DNA of 64,000 nucleotides from Ardenticatenaceae bacterium. GTDB lineage: Bacteria > Chloroflexota > Anaerolineae > Promineifilales > Promineifilaceae. A program made the position numbers and the translations under genes. Below the pieces are notes generated by a model that was given only the letters and a program-made list of their open reading frames with translations, made no database searches and was not told the origin of the DNA. This document shows, in pieces, positions 15,871-23,814 of the stretch (position 1 is the first letter of the stretch; the number at the start of each line of letters is the position of its first letter). Location of the stretch: contig JACKCC010000012.1 in NCBI GenBank assembly GCA_020634245.1, positions 303,058 through 367,057 of the forward strand. Direction: 5' to 3'.

Positions 15871-17115
15871 CTCTCGCTTTCCCAGAACAATCGTCGCGTT
15901 GTGGCCGCCCAGGCCGAAGCCGTTGGACATGATTGTCTTGATATTGGCCGGGCGGGCGGTATTGGGAACGTAATCAAGGTCGCAGCGAGGATCGGGGGTT
16001 TCGTAGTTGATAGTGGGGGGCAGCAGCCCATGTTCCATGCTTTTGAGGCAAATCAGCGCTTCCAAAACGCCGGCCGCACCCAGCAAATGGCCATGCATCG
16101 ATTTGGTGGAACTGACGGGCACATTGTAGGCGTGCTCACCCAGGACGGTTTTGATAGCGGCCGTTTCCCCTTTGTCATTTAGTTCGGTGCTGGTGCCATG
16201 GGCATTGATGTAGTCGATATCGGTTGGTGCTAATCTGGCATCGTCCAGAGCCATTTGCATGGCCAATACTGCTCCTTCGCCGTTTTCGGCCGGCATGGAG
16301 ATGTGATAGGCGTCGGCGCTGGTTCCGTAGCCGAGAATTTCGCCATAAATATGCGCCCCGCGCGCTAGCGCATGTTCCCGCTCTTCCAGGATGAGCACGG
16401 CCGTACCCTCACTGGTCACGAAGCCATCCCGATCCTGATCAAAAGGGCGGGAAGCCCTTTGCGGGTCATCGTTGCGGGTGGACAGCGCCCCCATGACGCT
16501 GAACCCGGCAAACACCAGCGGCAAAATACACGCTTCGGAACCACCGGCAATCATCACGTCGGCCGCACCGCGTTGGATAACTTTGGCCGCTTCGCCAATG
16601 ACGTTGTTGCCGGTCGCGCAGGCGGTGGCAATGGACATGTTGATGCCGCGCAGTCCATAGGCAATGGAAATGGTAGCCGCCGGCGTATCGGCCAACATCA
16701 TAGGGACAAAGAATGGACTGACTCGCCGGTGTCCCTTCTCGTTTAACACGTTCAGGTTGTCAATGACCGGGTCGAGGCTGCCCATTCCGCTGCCGATGAT
16801 GACGCCAATATCGTCATTGTTACTGCTGCCAACGACCAGTTTGGCATCGGCCAGGGCCTGTTCGGTAGCAGTTAGGGCAAACTGGGTTAGACGGGACATG
16901 CGGCGGGCATCTTTACGGCCGTACAACGCTACCGGATCGTACTCCTTCACCTCACCGGCAAATTGGGTTTTGTAATCGTTGGCATCGAATTGAGTAATTG
17001 GGCCGATGCCGCTTTGCCCAGCGGCAATTTTTTGCCAGGTAGTGGTTACGTCGTTGCCCAACGGGTTCAACGTTCCCAGGCCTGTGACGACGACGCGTCG
17101 TTTTGTCTGATTCAT
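15865..17115 (-). CDS. fabF: 3-oxoacyl-[ACP] synthase II (FabF)
   Basis: The 415-residue enzyme is a complete KAS II. It starts with RRVVVTGLGTLNPLGND, has the nucleophile in ATACATGNN, and the two catalytic histidines in NAHGTST and MHGHLLGAAG, as well as the GFGLGGHNA C-terminal loop. It elongates acyl-ACP with malonyl-ACP. The frame is open to 17148, but ATG 17115 has GGAGG 5 nt upstream. No acpP, fabD or fabG is adjacent (the SDR at 49.6 kb is distant), so the gene stands alone here. Confidence 0.96.
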   Translation of the reverse strand: MNQTKRRVVVTGLGTLNPLGNDVTTTWQKIAAGQSGIGPITQFDANDYKTQFAGEVKEYDPVALYGRKDARRMSRLTQFALTATEQALADAKLVVGSSNNDDIGVIIGSGMGSLDPVIDNLNVLNEKGHRRVSPFFVPMMLADTPAATISIAYGLRGINMSIATACATGNNVIGEAAKVIQRGAADVMIAGGSEACILPLVFAGFSVMGALSTRNDDPQRASRPFDQDRDGFVTSEGTAVLILEEREHALARGAHIYGEILGYGTSADAYHISMPAENGEGAVLAMQMALDDARLAPTDIDYINAHGTSTELNDKGETAAIKTVLGEHAYNVPVSSTKSMHGHLLGAAGVLEALICLKSMEHGLLPPTINYETPDPRCDLDYVPNTARPANIKTIMSNGFGLGGHNATIVLGKRED

Positions 17116-17317
17116 AAATCCTCCAAAGCTAGTACCCATATCCGGCAATTCGTATTCGGTAGTCCACAGGCTCCACCTCTGGAAAATCCGCCGGAAAAGC
17201 CGTATCCAGGCTTCGGGTTATGGATGCCAGGAAGCCCAGTATCCAGGCTTGCCAGCAAGTTTTATAACCCTGGCTCTGTGCAGAAGATGCGGTAAACAGT
17301 GTGACCACAGCGTGAAA

Positions 17318-17347
17318 TTGGCAAGGCTACCTTACTGCTGGTATAAT
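17318..17347 (+). promoter_or_regulatory. Promoter of the 17403-19461 operon
   Basis: TTGGCA (17318-17323) and a perfect TATAAT (17342-17347) are 18 bp apart. The predicted leader is about 50 nt and ends in AAGGAG before the ATG at 17403. Between this promoter and fabF there is only non-coding DNA with two TATCCAGGCTT copies. Confidence 0.75.
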
Positions 17348-17402
17348 TTTTAATGTTTCATTTGATAATAAAGTTAATAATTCACTTGTCTTAAGGAGAC
17401 GA

Positions 17403-18992
17403 ATGATTCAATCGCCAACTCAGAAACCGGAATATTGGGAAGAAAACTTCACCCTTACGGATTCTGACATAGAACAGATTTATAACCACTTTCTGGAAGT
17501 GGAAAAACCACAAACTGCGGCTCAAATTGCCCGGGTCGTTATTGCGTACCGGGTGGCTGAAGAACAAAACAAAGTTGCTCGTCAGTTGGCCGGGCGAATG
17601 ATTTATCAGCCAAAGAACAGTTATGCAGTCGGTGACGAGTTGGTTTTCCCGGTGCTGGGATATGCCAATGGTACGATATCGGCCGTTCGTGAAGGCTATA
17701 ACCCTCAATTCGGCACATTTTCTGTGGTAGCGGCCAATATCAACGGGAAATCGTTGGAATTTGCCAGCCAACTCGATATTGAACATCCCTTAAATCAGGA
17801 TGCAGCGATTTCTGCCGATGCGTTAACGGTTGACTTGAAAGAATTGTACGCGCGCTATGAAACGGCCGTGACCCAAAAAATCGCCCAGTCCCTGGGAAAA
17901 AGCGAAAACTTCGTTCGTATCGGTCAACAATGGTTCATCAAAGGGCTGATGGCTGAAATCAACATCGGCCATTTGCACTTGAGCGAAGCTATACTGGAAA
18001 TGAGCGGCGGAGGCCCATTGACCGTTGATGAGATTTTGCCGCACCTGGATATGGATTCCAGCCTGGATAAAGCGGTGCAGGCTTTCTCCCTCAACTATGG
18101 GCTGCAACACGATGCTCGCTTTGATGAAGTTGCGCCACGGGGCAAGATTGCCTGGTTCTTGCGGCGGCTGGAACCCGATGAGGTACAAAAAATCCCGGAG
18201 CGGCTGCAATACACTCCGATTCCCTACGATAAAGCGTTGTTAAGCCATCAACTGTTGCTGTTAGTGCGCGAACTGGATGATGAATGGTCTGATCTGCCGG
18301 TAAGTAAAGCTGAATCTACACCGCAAACGGCCGTTTTCACCCTTCTCTATCCCCATCGCTTGTCGGGAACCATGCCGCTGAGCAGTCGTACCATACCCTT
18401 TTTCCCAAGCAGTACCTCGCCGCGACAGCGCGTCGTATTCATCGATGAAACCACCCAGGAAGAAATTGAGGGCTGGGTCGTCAAGGAACATCGCTACGTT
18501 TATGGCCTGGGCGACTGGTATGAAGAAAATGGTATTCCCATCGGCGGGTTTATCCACATGAAGGCCGGCCCAGAACCCGGTGTTATTTATCTGGGATATG
18601 ATCGGCGGCGGGCACAGCGGGAATGGGTGCGTTTGGCAACGGCCGTTGAAAATCGCATAAAATTCGACCTGATGCGCCGTTCAGTAGGCTGCGGCTTTGA
18701 TGATCTCATGATTGTCGGCACCGATGTTGTTACCGCCATTGATGCGCTGCGGCGGCGGGCTGAGAGCCATCAACGCTCCATTGCCTCACTCATCGCTGAA
18801 TTATTCCCGGAATTAGCCGAAGCTAATCCGCAAAACACAGTACACGCCAAAACCATCTACAGCGCGATCAATATGCTGCGTCGTACTCCACCAGGACCGC
18901 TTTTTGCCGAATTAGTTCGCCATCCCGCATTCCAATCAGTGGGTGACCATTACTGGCAGTTTGATCAAGCTCGTTGGCAAAAAGGAAGTTAG
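17403..18992 (+). CDS. Uncharacterised 529-residue protein
   Basis: I do not recognise a named family. The protein is soluble, with no signal peptide or TM helix. Residues 15-65 look like a helical, possibly winged-helix segment (DIEQIYNHFLEVEKPQTAAQ). About 70-120 looks like a small beta-barrel (GDELVFPVLGYANGTISAV). A central helical part and a second beta-rich region (about 340-420, with EGWVVKEHRYVYGLGDWYEE) follow, then a helical C-terminus with HPAFQ. It has its own promoter and a good AAGGAG site. The next gene lies 25 bp downstream and shares a terminator, so the two form one operon. A nucleic-acid role is a guess. Confidence 0.8.
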   Translation: MIQSPTQKPEYWEENFTLTDSDIEQIYNHFLEVEKPQTAAQIARVVIAYRVAEEQNKVARQLAGRMIYQPKNSYAVGDELVFPVLGYANGTISAVREGYNPQFGTFSVVAANINGKSLEFASQLDIEHPLNQDAAISADALTVDLKELYARYETAVTQKIAQSLGKSENFVRIGQQWFIKGLMAEINIGHLHLSEAILEMSGGGPLTVDEILPHLDMDSSLDKAVQAFSLNYGLQHDARFDEVAPRGKIAWFLRRLEPDEVQKIPERLQYTPIPYDKALLSHQLLLLVRELDDEWSDLPVSKAESTPQTAVFTLLYPHRLSGTMPLSSRTIPFFPSSTSPRQRVVFIDETTQEEIEGWVVKEHRYVYGLGDWYEENGIPIGGFIHMKAGPEPGVIYLGYDRRRAQREWVRLATAVENRIKFDLMRRSVGCGFDDLMIVGTDVVTAIDALRRRAESHQRSIASLIAELFPELAEANPQNTVHAKTIYSAINMLRRTPPGPLFAELVRHPAFQSVGDHYWQFDQARWQKGS

Positions 18993-19017
18993 CGGTTATT
19001 CGATAAAAGGAGTTAAT

Positions 19018-19461
19018 TTGTCTAATCCGCGTCCGAAACTAAAAGCGACACTCCGCACACAGACAACACCCGACACCAAATTTTACGTTGACTTTGAGTG
19101 GTGGGAAAAGTCTGATCTGGATATCAAAACCTATCTTTACTCGCGCCTGCCTATCGAAGAAGATGAAACCAGCATGGATCTGGAGCGCGAATTAATCGAT
19201 TTGGTTGACATGCAAACCGGGCAAGTACGCCAGGTTGATGGCTTCCAGTACATCGTTCAGGCCTATTTCCGGCAAATGCCAAAAGATTTTCTACGCACCA
19301 CGTCGATGGTTGATGCCGCTTTTTGTACGCTGCTGGCCAATGCTAATGAACCGATGTCCGCTCAAGAGCTGGCTGACGTGTTAGAACGCCCTGTAGATAT
19401 TGTGCTAAAAACTTTAGGCGGGCCGCGCATCTATCAGGGTATAAGACCTGTTTTTGAATAA
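19018..19461 (+). CDS. Uncharacterised protein with a helical HTH-like tail
   Basis: The 147-residue product is unknown to me. The TTG at 19018 is the likely start because AAAGGAG lies 5 nt before it; an upstream GTG at 18943 would overlap the preceding gene. The first 80 residues look beta-rich (KATLRTQTTP, FYVDFEWWEKSDLD). The last 50 residues (LLANANEPMSAQELADVLER) resemble a winged-helix or HTH segment. It is cotranscribed with the 529-residue protein and followed by a strong terminator. The pair is the most obvious uncharacterised operon of the window. Confidence 0.75.
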   Translation: MSNPRPKLKATLRTQTTPDTKFYVDFEWWEKSDLDIKTYLYSRLPIEEDETSMDLERELIDLVDMQTGQVRQVDGFQYIVQAYFRQMPKDFLRTTSMVDAAFCTLLANANEPMSAQELADVLERPVDIVLKTLGGPRIYQGIRPVFE

Positions 19462-19499
19462 AAATCTGTGTAACAGCAGCACTTCCAAGTTTTTAAACA

Positions 19500-19530
19500 A
19501 CGGGTGATGGCTGGCATCATCCGTTTTTTA
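19500..19530 (+). terminator. Rho-independent terminator of the 17403-19461 operon
   Basis: ACGGGTGATG (19500-19509) pairs with CATCATCCGT (19515-19524) around a 5-nt loop, followed by TTTTTTATT. Confidence 0.9.
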
Positions 19531-19600
19531 TTCTCATCAAAAGCATGGGCTGGCGATTAGGAATTTTTTATGCGCCAGTCATCATTCTAGGAGAGCATTT

Positions 19601-20068
19601 ATGCACGTATTTATCGCCGGGGTTATGCAAGCCGAACGATTGGATAACCAAATTGTCAGTCAGGGCTACCGCAACCGTATCACACAGGCTCTACAATTGG
19701 CCATACCCGATGTTATCATTACCGATCCATTTGCCTTAAACCCAGGCAGTGTCGATTATGACACGGAACAGGCGCGCCATACTTTTTTGACGATGACCAA
19801 AAAAGCGGCCGAAGCCGATTTGCTCATCGCTTACCTGCCCCAGGTAAGCATGGGCACAGCTATGGAGATGTGGGAAGCGTATCAGGCAGGCGCTTATATT
19901 GTCGCCGTTACGCCGCATGTCCATCACTGGGCCATTCGTTTTACAACGAACGAGATTTTGCCAGACCTGGATAGTTTGGAAGCGATGATCCACAGTGGCC
20001 GTCTCCATCAAGTTATGTTGTCCAGAAACGGCCGTTCCACGATTGACGCCAGCCCCATTGCCGATTAG
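19601..20068 (+). CDS. Nucleoside 2-deoxyribosyltransferase-like protein
   Basis: This 155-residue protein has the fold signature of the nucleoside 2-deoxyribosyltransferase / DUF4406 group. It starts with the strand-loop MHVFIAGVM, and the middle part ADLLIAYLPQVSMGTAMEMW matches the conserved D-x-x-x-A-Y-x-P-x-x-S-x-G-T-x-x-E-M pattern, in which the Glu would be the nucleophile. It may act on nucleotides or be a sensor of that fold; the substrate is not clear. GGAGAG sits 6 nt before the ATG. The promoter of the downstream tRNA-Arg overlaps its last codons. Confidence 0.7.
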   Translation: MHVFIAGVMQAERLDNQIVSQGYRNRITQALQLAIPDVIITDPFALNPGSVDYDTEQARHTFLTMTKKAAEADLLIAYLPQVSMGTAMEMWEAYQAGAYIVAVTPHVHHWAIRFTTNEILPDLDSLEAMIHSGRLHQVMLSRNGRSTIDASPIAD

Positions 20069-20071
20069 AAT
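20043..20071 (+). promoter_or_regulatory. tRNA-Arg promoter inside the end of the upstream gene
   Basis: TTGACG (20043-20048), a 17-bp spacer and TAGAAT (20066-20071) precede the tRNA by 13 nt. The stop codon TAG of the upstream gene is the first half of the -10 box. Confidence 0.75.
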
Positions 20072-20084
20072 TGCGCCTTTATAA

Positions 20085-20157
20085 GCCCCAGTAGCTCAAA
20101 GGATAGAGCGCCGGACTTCTAATCCGTAGGTTGGGGGTTCGAGTCCCTCCTGGGGTG
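20085..20157 (+). tRNA. tRNA-Arg (TCT anticodon)
   Basis: The 73-nt gene has acceptor stem GCCCCAG/CTGGGGT with a G-U first pair and discriminator G, a D arm with AGCTCAAAGGATAGAGC, anticodon loop CTTCTAA (anticodon TCT, codon AGA), and T arm GGTTCGAGTCC. The anticodon stem has four good pairs plus one mismatch at its outer end. CCA is not encoded. Promoter and terminator flank it directly. Confidence 0.94.
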
Positions 20158-20163
20158 TCCTTT

Positions 20164-20230
20164 AAACCCTTAGGGTTGGCAGCCGTTGGTCGCCAGGCGA
20201 TCTTTGGTCACCAACCCTAAGGGTTTTTAA
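20164..20230 (+). terminator. Terminator after tRNA-Arg
   Basis: AAACCCTTAGGGTTGG (20164-20179) and its exact complement (20211-20226) form a 16-bp stem with a 31-nt structured loop, followed by a short TTTTTAA. The arms contain the palindrome CCCTTAGGG, and the stem works in both directions. Confidence 0.8.
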
Positions 20231-20245
20231 CTGATGGAGGGAAAT

Positions 20246-21868
20246 ATGACCATCAAAATTTTTACCGTTGCCGAAATGGTCGCCGCCGAAAAGGCCAGCG
20301 ATACCGCCGGTAACAGCTACAACCAGATGATGGAAACGGCCGGACGCAGTGTCGCCGAGGCCATCATCCAGCGCTATCCGGTTGAAGAGAAAAGTATCCT
20401 GGTGCTGGTCGGACCGGGCAACAACGGCGGTGATGGACTGGTGGCCGGTCGTTATCTGGCTCAGGCTGGAGCCGATGTCGCTTTTTATCTCTACAAACTA
20501 CGCGACCTCGAAAAAGATCACAACTTTGCCCAAGTTCAAGAAAAGCGGCTTTTTATTGCCGAGGCAGACTTCGATCCGGATTATCGCATCTTGCGTGCCC
20601 GGCTTAACGACACCGATTTAATCATTGATTCGCTGCTAGGAACTGGCGTAGTTCGGCCTATTGGTGGGCGATTGGCGGAATTGATGAAGCAGGTGAAGAT
20701 GGCTGTTGCCGGCAAGAGAGCAGAGGAGCAGAGGAGCGGAGAAGAGCTTGTATCTCCTGCCAGGCCCTTCTCTGCCGCTCCGCCACTCCACCGCTCCTCT
20801 GCGCTTCCTGTCGTGGCTGTGGACTGCCCCAGCGGGTTGAACTGCGACACGGGGGCGCTGGACGATTTAGCGATGCCGGCCGAGTTAACTGTGACGTTTG
20901 CTGGACCCAAACGGGGGCATTTTATTTTCCCGGGTGCGGCAGCCTGCGGGGAATTGGTGGTGGCCGATATTGCGATTGCCACTGATTTGCCCGAGGTGGC
21001 GGCCGTGAATGTGGAGTTGGCAACGGCCGTTTACACCCGACAACATCTCCCCCAACGCCCCACAGACGGACACAAGGGAACCTTTGGCACAGCACTCATC
21101 GCCGCCGGATCGGGCCATTACTGGGGTGCGCCCATGCTGGCCGGCCGGGCCGCTTACCGCGTGGGCACCGGCCTCGTCGCCCTGGCCGTGCCGCAGAAAA
21201 TCCGGGCAACGGTAGCCGGTAATCTGCCCGAAGCCACCTATCCGCCTGTGCCTGACACCGAGGTGTTCAGCGCCGCCAGTCTCTCCTTTTTGCAGGAGAA
21301 CGTCTCGGCTAAAGCGATGCTGGTTGGGCCAGGATTAGATGATGCCCGTGAGTTCATGACCGCTTTGCTAACAGCAGAAAATTTACCGCCGCTGGTTGTT
21401 GATGCTGATGGGCTAAACTTGCTGGCGCAACTGCCCGACTGGGCCGCCCAACTGCCGCCGCGCACCATTCTCACGCCTCACCCCGGCGAGATGTCTCGGT
21501 TGATGGGTATCCCACTGGCCGAGTTGAAGGGGCGGGATCGGGTGGAGTTGGCTCAAGAGCAGGCGGCTCAATGGGGCCATATTGTCTTATTGAAGGGGGC
21601 TTACACGGTGGTGGCGGAGCCGAACGGCCGTACCCACATCTTGCCCTTTGCTAATCCAGCATTGGGCGCGGCCGGCAGTGGCGACGTGCTCTCTGGCGTA
21701 ATTGTCGGCTTGTTGGCGCAGGGATTGGAACCGTATGAAGCGGCCGTTGTCGGCGGTTATCTGCATGCTGCTGCCGCCGAATTATACCCTGGCGATACCG
21801 GTCTTCTGGCAGGCGAACTGGCCGATTTACTGCCAGAAGTCATTCAGCGGCTTAAAAATGAGACTTGA
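20246..21868 (+). CDS. nnr: Bifunctional NAD(P)H-hydrate epimerase/dehydratase
   Basis: The 540-residue protein joins a YjeF_N epimerase domain (about 1-230) to a C-terminal ribokinase-like ADP-dependent dehydratase (about 255-535). The first has VGPGNNGGDGLVAGRYL and VDCPSGLNCDTG; the second has the GAAGSGDVLSGVIVGLLAQG motif. It repairs hydrated NADH and NADPH. An extra stretch of about 35 residues (about 153-189) is inserted between the epimerase helix and the strand leading to VVAVDCPSG; it is encoded by an imperfect DNA palindrome. The start ATG 20246 follows GGAGGGAAAT; an ATG at 20234 overlaps that site and is less likely. Confidence 0.95.
   Translation: MTIKIFTVAEMVAAEKASDTAGNSYNQMMETAGRSVAEAIIQRYPVEEKSILVLVGPGNNGGDGLVAGRYLAQAGADVAFYLYKLRDLEKDHNFAQVQEKRLFIAEADFDPDYRILRARLNDTDLIIDSLLGTGVVRPIGGRLAELMKQVKMAVAGKRAEEQRSGEELVSPARPFSAAPPLHRSSALPVVAVDCPSGLNCDTGALDDLAMPAELTVTFAGPKRGHFIFPGAAACGELVVADIAIATDLPEVAAVNVELATAVYTRQHLPQRPTDGHKGTFGTALIAAGSGHYWGAPMLAGRAAYRVGTGLVALAVPQKIRATVAGNLPEATYPPVPDTEVFSAASLSFLQENVSAKAMLVGPGLDDAREFMTALLTAENLPPLVVDADGLNLLAQLPDWAAQLPPRTILTPHPGEMSRLMGIPLAELKGRDRVELAQEQAAQWGHIVLLKGAYTVVAEPNGRTHILPFANPALGAAGSGDVLSGVIVGLLAQGLEPYEAAVVGGYLHAAAAELYPGDTGLLAGELADLLPEVIQRLKNET
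20703..20812. repeat. In-frame palindromic insertion inside the nnr gene
   Basis: GAGCAGAGGAGCAGAGGAGC near the left edge is mirrored by GCTCCGCCACTCCACCGCTC and CTCCTCTGCGC near the right edge, giving a long imperfect hairpin. The length keeps the reading frame and adds residues rich in E, R, S, P and A. The arrangement is like the Rickettsia palindromic elements that sit in frame within genes. Confidence 0.65.
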
Positions 21869-21940
21869 CAGGCGTCATTGTTTCTCTATAATCCCCCAAA
21901 ATTTCATAGCGGCAGCAAGATTTGAGGCTAGTTGTCGCCT

Positions 21941-22260
21941 AACACGATGACCGGGACGAGTAACGGCTGGGTCTGTCACAAGAGAAGGGACGTTGGTAAG
22001 CTGAGAGCGGCCCTGGCAAAGACAGCGGTGAAAACCCCCCGGGAGTGGCTTTTTGAATGTGTCACGTGATCAAGTGTCATGTGTCAGGTAGGGAAGTCCG
22101 GTTGGCTCCGTTAACGGCCGTAACGAGGGCAATTAGCCATTAACAGTTAGCTATTAGTTCGAAAAACTAAAAGATAACCGCTAACAGCTAAAAGCCAAAG
22201 TTGGGTGGAATCGTGACGCTTATACGCCGTCGCCCCAATGTGGGGTGACGGCGTTTTTTT
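21941..22260 (+). promoter_or_regulatory. T-box leader of asd, probably Thr-specific
   Basis: The start (GACCGGGACGAGTAACGG) carries the AGTA loop E strand of stem I, followed by the AGAGA bulge region (21981-21985) and a distal loop. CCGGG (21951-21955) can pair with CCCGG at about 22038-22042. GTGAAA-ACC places the specifier at 22034-22036, codon ACC for threonine; an AAC (Asn) reading one base earlier cannot be excluded. The T-box sequence GGGTGGAATCGTGAC is at 22203-22217, and the terminator (22225-22253, CGCCGTC...GACGGCG with T7) follows. Asd lies on the threonine, methionine and lysine pathway. Two intergenic repeat families sit in the linker between stem I and the antiterminator. Confidence 0.85.
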
Positions 22261-22322
22261 ATGAGTGATTAGCCATTAGCTCCTAAGCTAATAGCTAACA
22301 GCTATCTTTGGAGGTAATTATT

Positions 22323-23390
22323 ATGAGTAACAAAATCCCTGTTGGTGTATTGGGTGCAACAGGAACAGTTGGCCAGCGGTTTGTGCAATTGTTGGCCGAT
22401 CATCCCTGGTTTGAAGTAGTGGTAGTAACAGGTTCAGATCGCACGGTGGGACGGCCGTACCGCGAAGGCGTCAATTGGAAAATCAACGGTGACGTACCCG
22501 ATGGCATCGGCGATCTCATCGTCCAGCCAACCGAGCCGAATTTAGTGATTGGCGGCACGCCGCCGGTCGTCTTTTCGGCACTGCCCACAAGCGAGGCTAA
22601 GGAGTGGGAACCCAAATTCGCCGCTGCCGGTTATGCCGTCGTCACCAATGCTTCATCGTTCCGGATGACGCCGGACGTGCCCCTGCTCATCCCCGAAGTC
22701 AACCCCGACCACACCGGCCTGATCCCGACGCAACAGGCTAACAACGGTTGGTCAGGCTTCATCGTCGCCAGCCCCAACTGCTCGACAACCAGCATTATTT
22801 TGCCGCTGAAGGTCTGGCAGGAAGCGTTCGGTCTGGAAGCGGCGCTGATCACGACGATGCAGGCCATTTCCGGGGCCGGATATCCTGGCGTTTCGTCGAT
22901 GGACATTTTGGACAACATCGTGCCCCACATCGGCGGCGAGGATGTCAAGCTGGAAAATGAGCCGAAGAAGCTGCTAGGAGACGTGGTCGATGGCGTCATG
23001 CAGTTGGCAGACATTCGCACCAGCGCCCAGGCTAACCGCGTGCCCGTTTTTGACGGCCACCTGGCCAGTGTCTCGGCCCAATTGGGGCAAAAAGTCAGCG
23101 TGGAAGAGGCGATTGCCGCGCTGGAAAACTGGCAGGCCCCGGCTGTCTGTGCTGAGCTGCCATCTTCACCGGAACGGCCGTTAATCTACCGCCACGAAGT
23201 CGATCGCCCACAACCCCGACTGGATCGTGATTCCGGTAACGGGCTGGCCTGGACAGTGGGCAAGGTACGGGAATGCGGCGTCCTCGACCTGCGCTTCATG
23301 GCCATCACCCATAACACACTGCGCGGCGCGGCCAGCGGATCCATTTTGAACGCTGAACTGCTGGTGGTTCAAGGATACATTCAAAAATAA
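22323..23390 (+). CDS. asd: Aspartate-semialdehyde dehydrogenase (archaeal type)
   Basis: The 355-residue enzyme reduces aspartyl phosphate to aspartate semialdehyde. It has the NADP motif GVLGATGTVGQRFVQLL, the catalytic Cys in SPNCSTTSIILPLK, and the substrate part with AISGAGYPGVSSMDILDNIVPHIGGE, which is the archaeal/fungal-type ASADH rather than the E. coli Asd type. The frame starts earlier at a TTG (22308), but ATG 22323 has GGAGG 8 nt upstream. It is controlled by a T-box leader with a terminator 63 nt before the start. It stands alone; no lysC or hom gene is adjacent. Confidence 0.95.
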   Translation: MSNKIPVGVLGATGTVGQRFVQLLADHPWFEVVVVTGSDRTVGRPYREGVNWKINGDVPDGIGDLIVQPTEPNLVIGGTPPVVFSALPTSEAKEWEPKFAAAGYAVVTNASSFRMTPDVPLLIPEVNPDHTGLIPTQQANNGWSGFIVASPNCSTTSIILPLKVWQEAFGLEAALITTMQAISGAGYPGVSSMDILDNIVPHIGGEDVKLENEPKKLLGDVVDGVMQLADIRTSAQANRVPVFDGHLASVSAQLGQKVSVEEAIAALENWQAPAVCAELPSSPERPLIYRHEVDRPQPRLDRDSGNGLAWTVGKVRECGVLDLRFMAITHNTLRGAASGSILNAELLVVQGYIQK

Positions 23391-23393
23391 TAA

Positions 23394-23456
23394 AACCGCC
23401 AAGGCGCGGAGGACGTGGAGAAAAAGCCCTGCGCCCTTTGCGCCTTAGCGGTAAAA
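23394..23456. repeat. CCGCCAAGGCGCGGAG...TTAGCGG hairpin repeat
   Basis: ACCGCCAAGGCGCGGAGG and CCTTTGCGCCTTAGCGGT are inverted arms separated by an AAAGCCCTGCG segment, right after the asd stop codon. A second copy with the same layout is at 28743-28820. From 23457 to 23814 I see no gene or clear signal beyond the Shine-Dalgarno of the next gene. Confidence 0.7.
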
Positions 23457-23814
23457 CGGCGGTATGATCTCGATGATTAGGGGGACATGGTTGGCTGTAG
23501 GCAGCAAGAATCACACGTAGACAGGTACGCCCAAAGTACCATTCTAAAAGAAAATACAACATCTTAGAATAGGGGGGAGAGACTGGTCAACCTTCATGTC
23601 CAGTAACTCGATTATGGGAGCTGCCTATCCTGCGTTGCAGAAAGGGTTAGTGGCAGCAATTGAGCGATGTCCCAACAATACTATTTTTATCCATGCTTAA
23701 TTCTTCCATCCGCTGTTGGAGCCGATTTATTTTGCCAGAAGGTGTCTTGGAAACAAAACAGATTTGTATTCAGTTTCAGCGCAGCAGGCTGGCCGGACTC
23801 ATCAAGGAAACCTG

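Noticed and set aside
17160..17260. Two TATCCAGGCTT copies upstream of the 17403 operon as an operator
   Set aside because: They lie well upstream of the promoter and have no dyad symmetry; no regulator is linked.
23457..23814. Possible riboswitch in the gap before the hybrid kinase
   Set aside because: No known riboswitch core, no terminator and no convincing fold; only a repeat at its left end.
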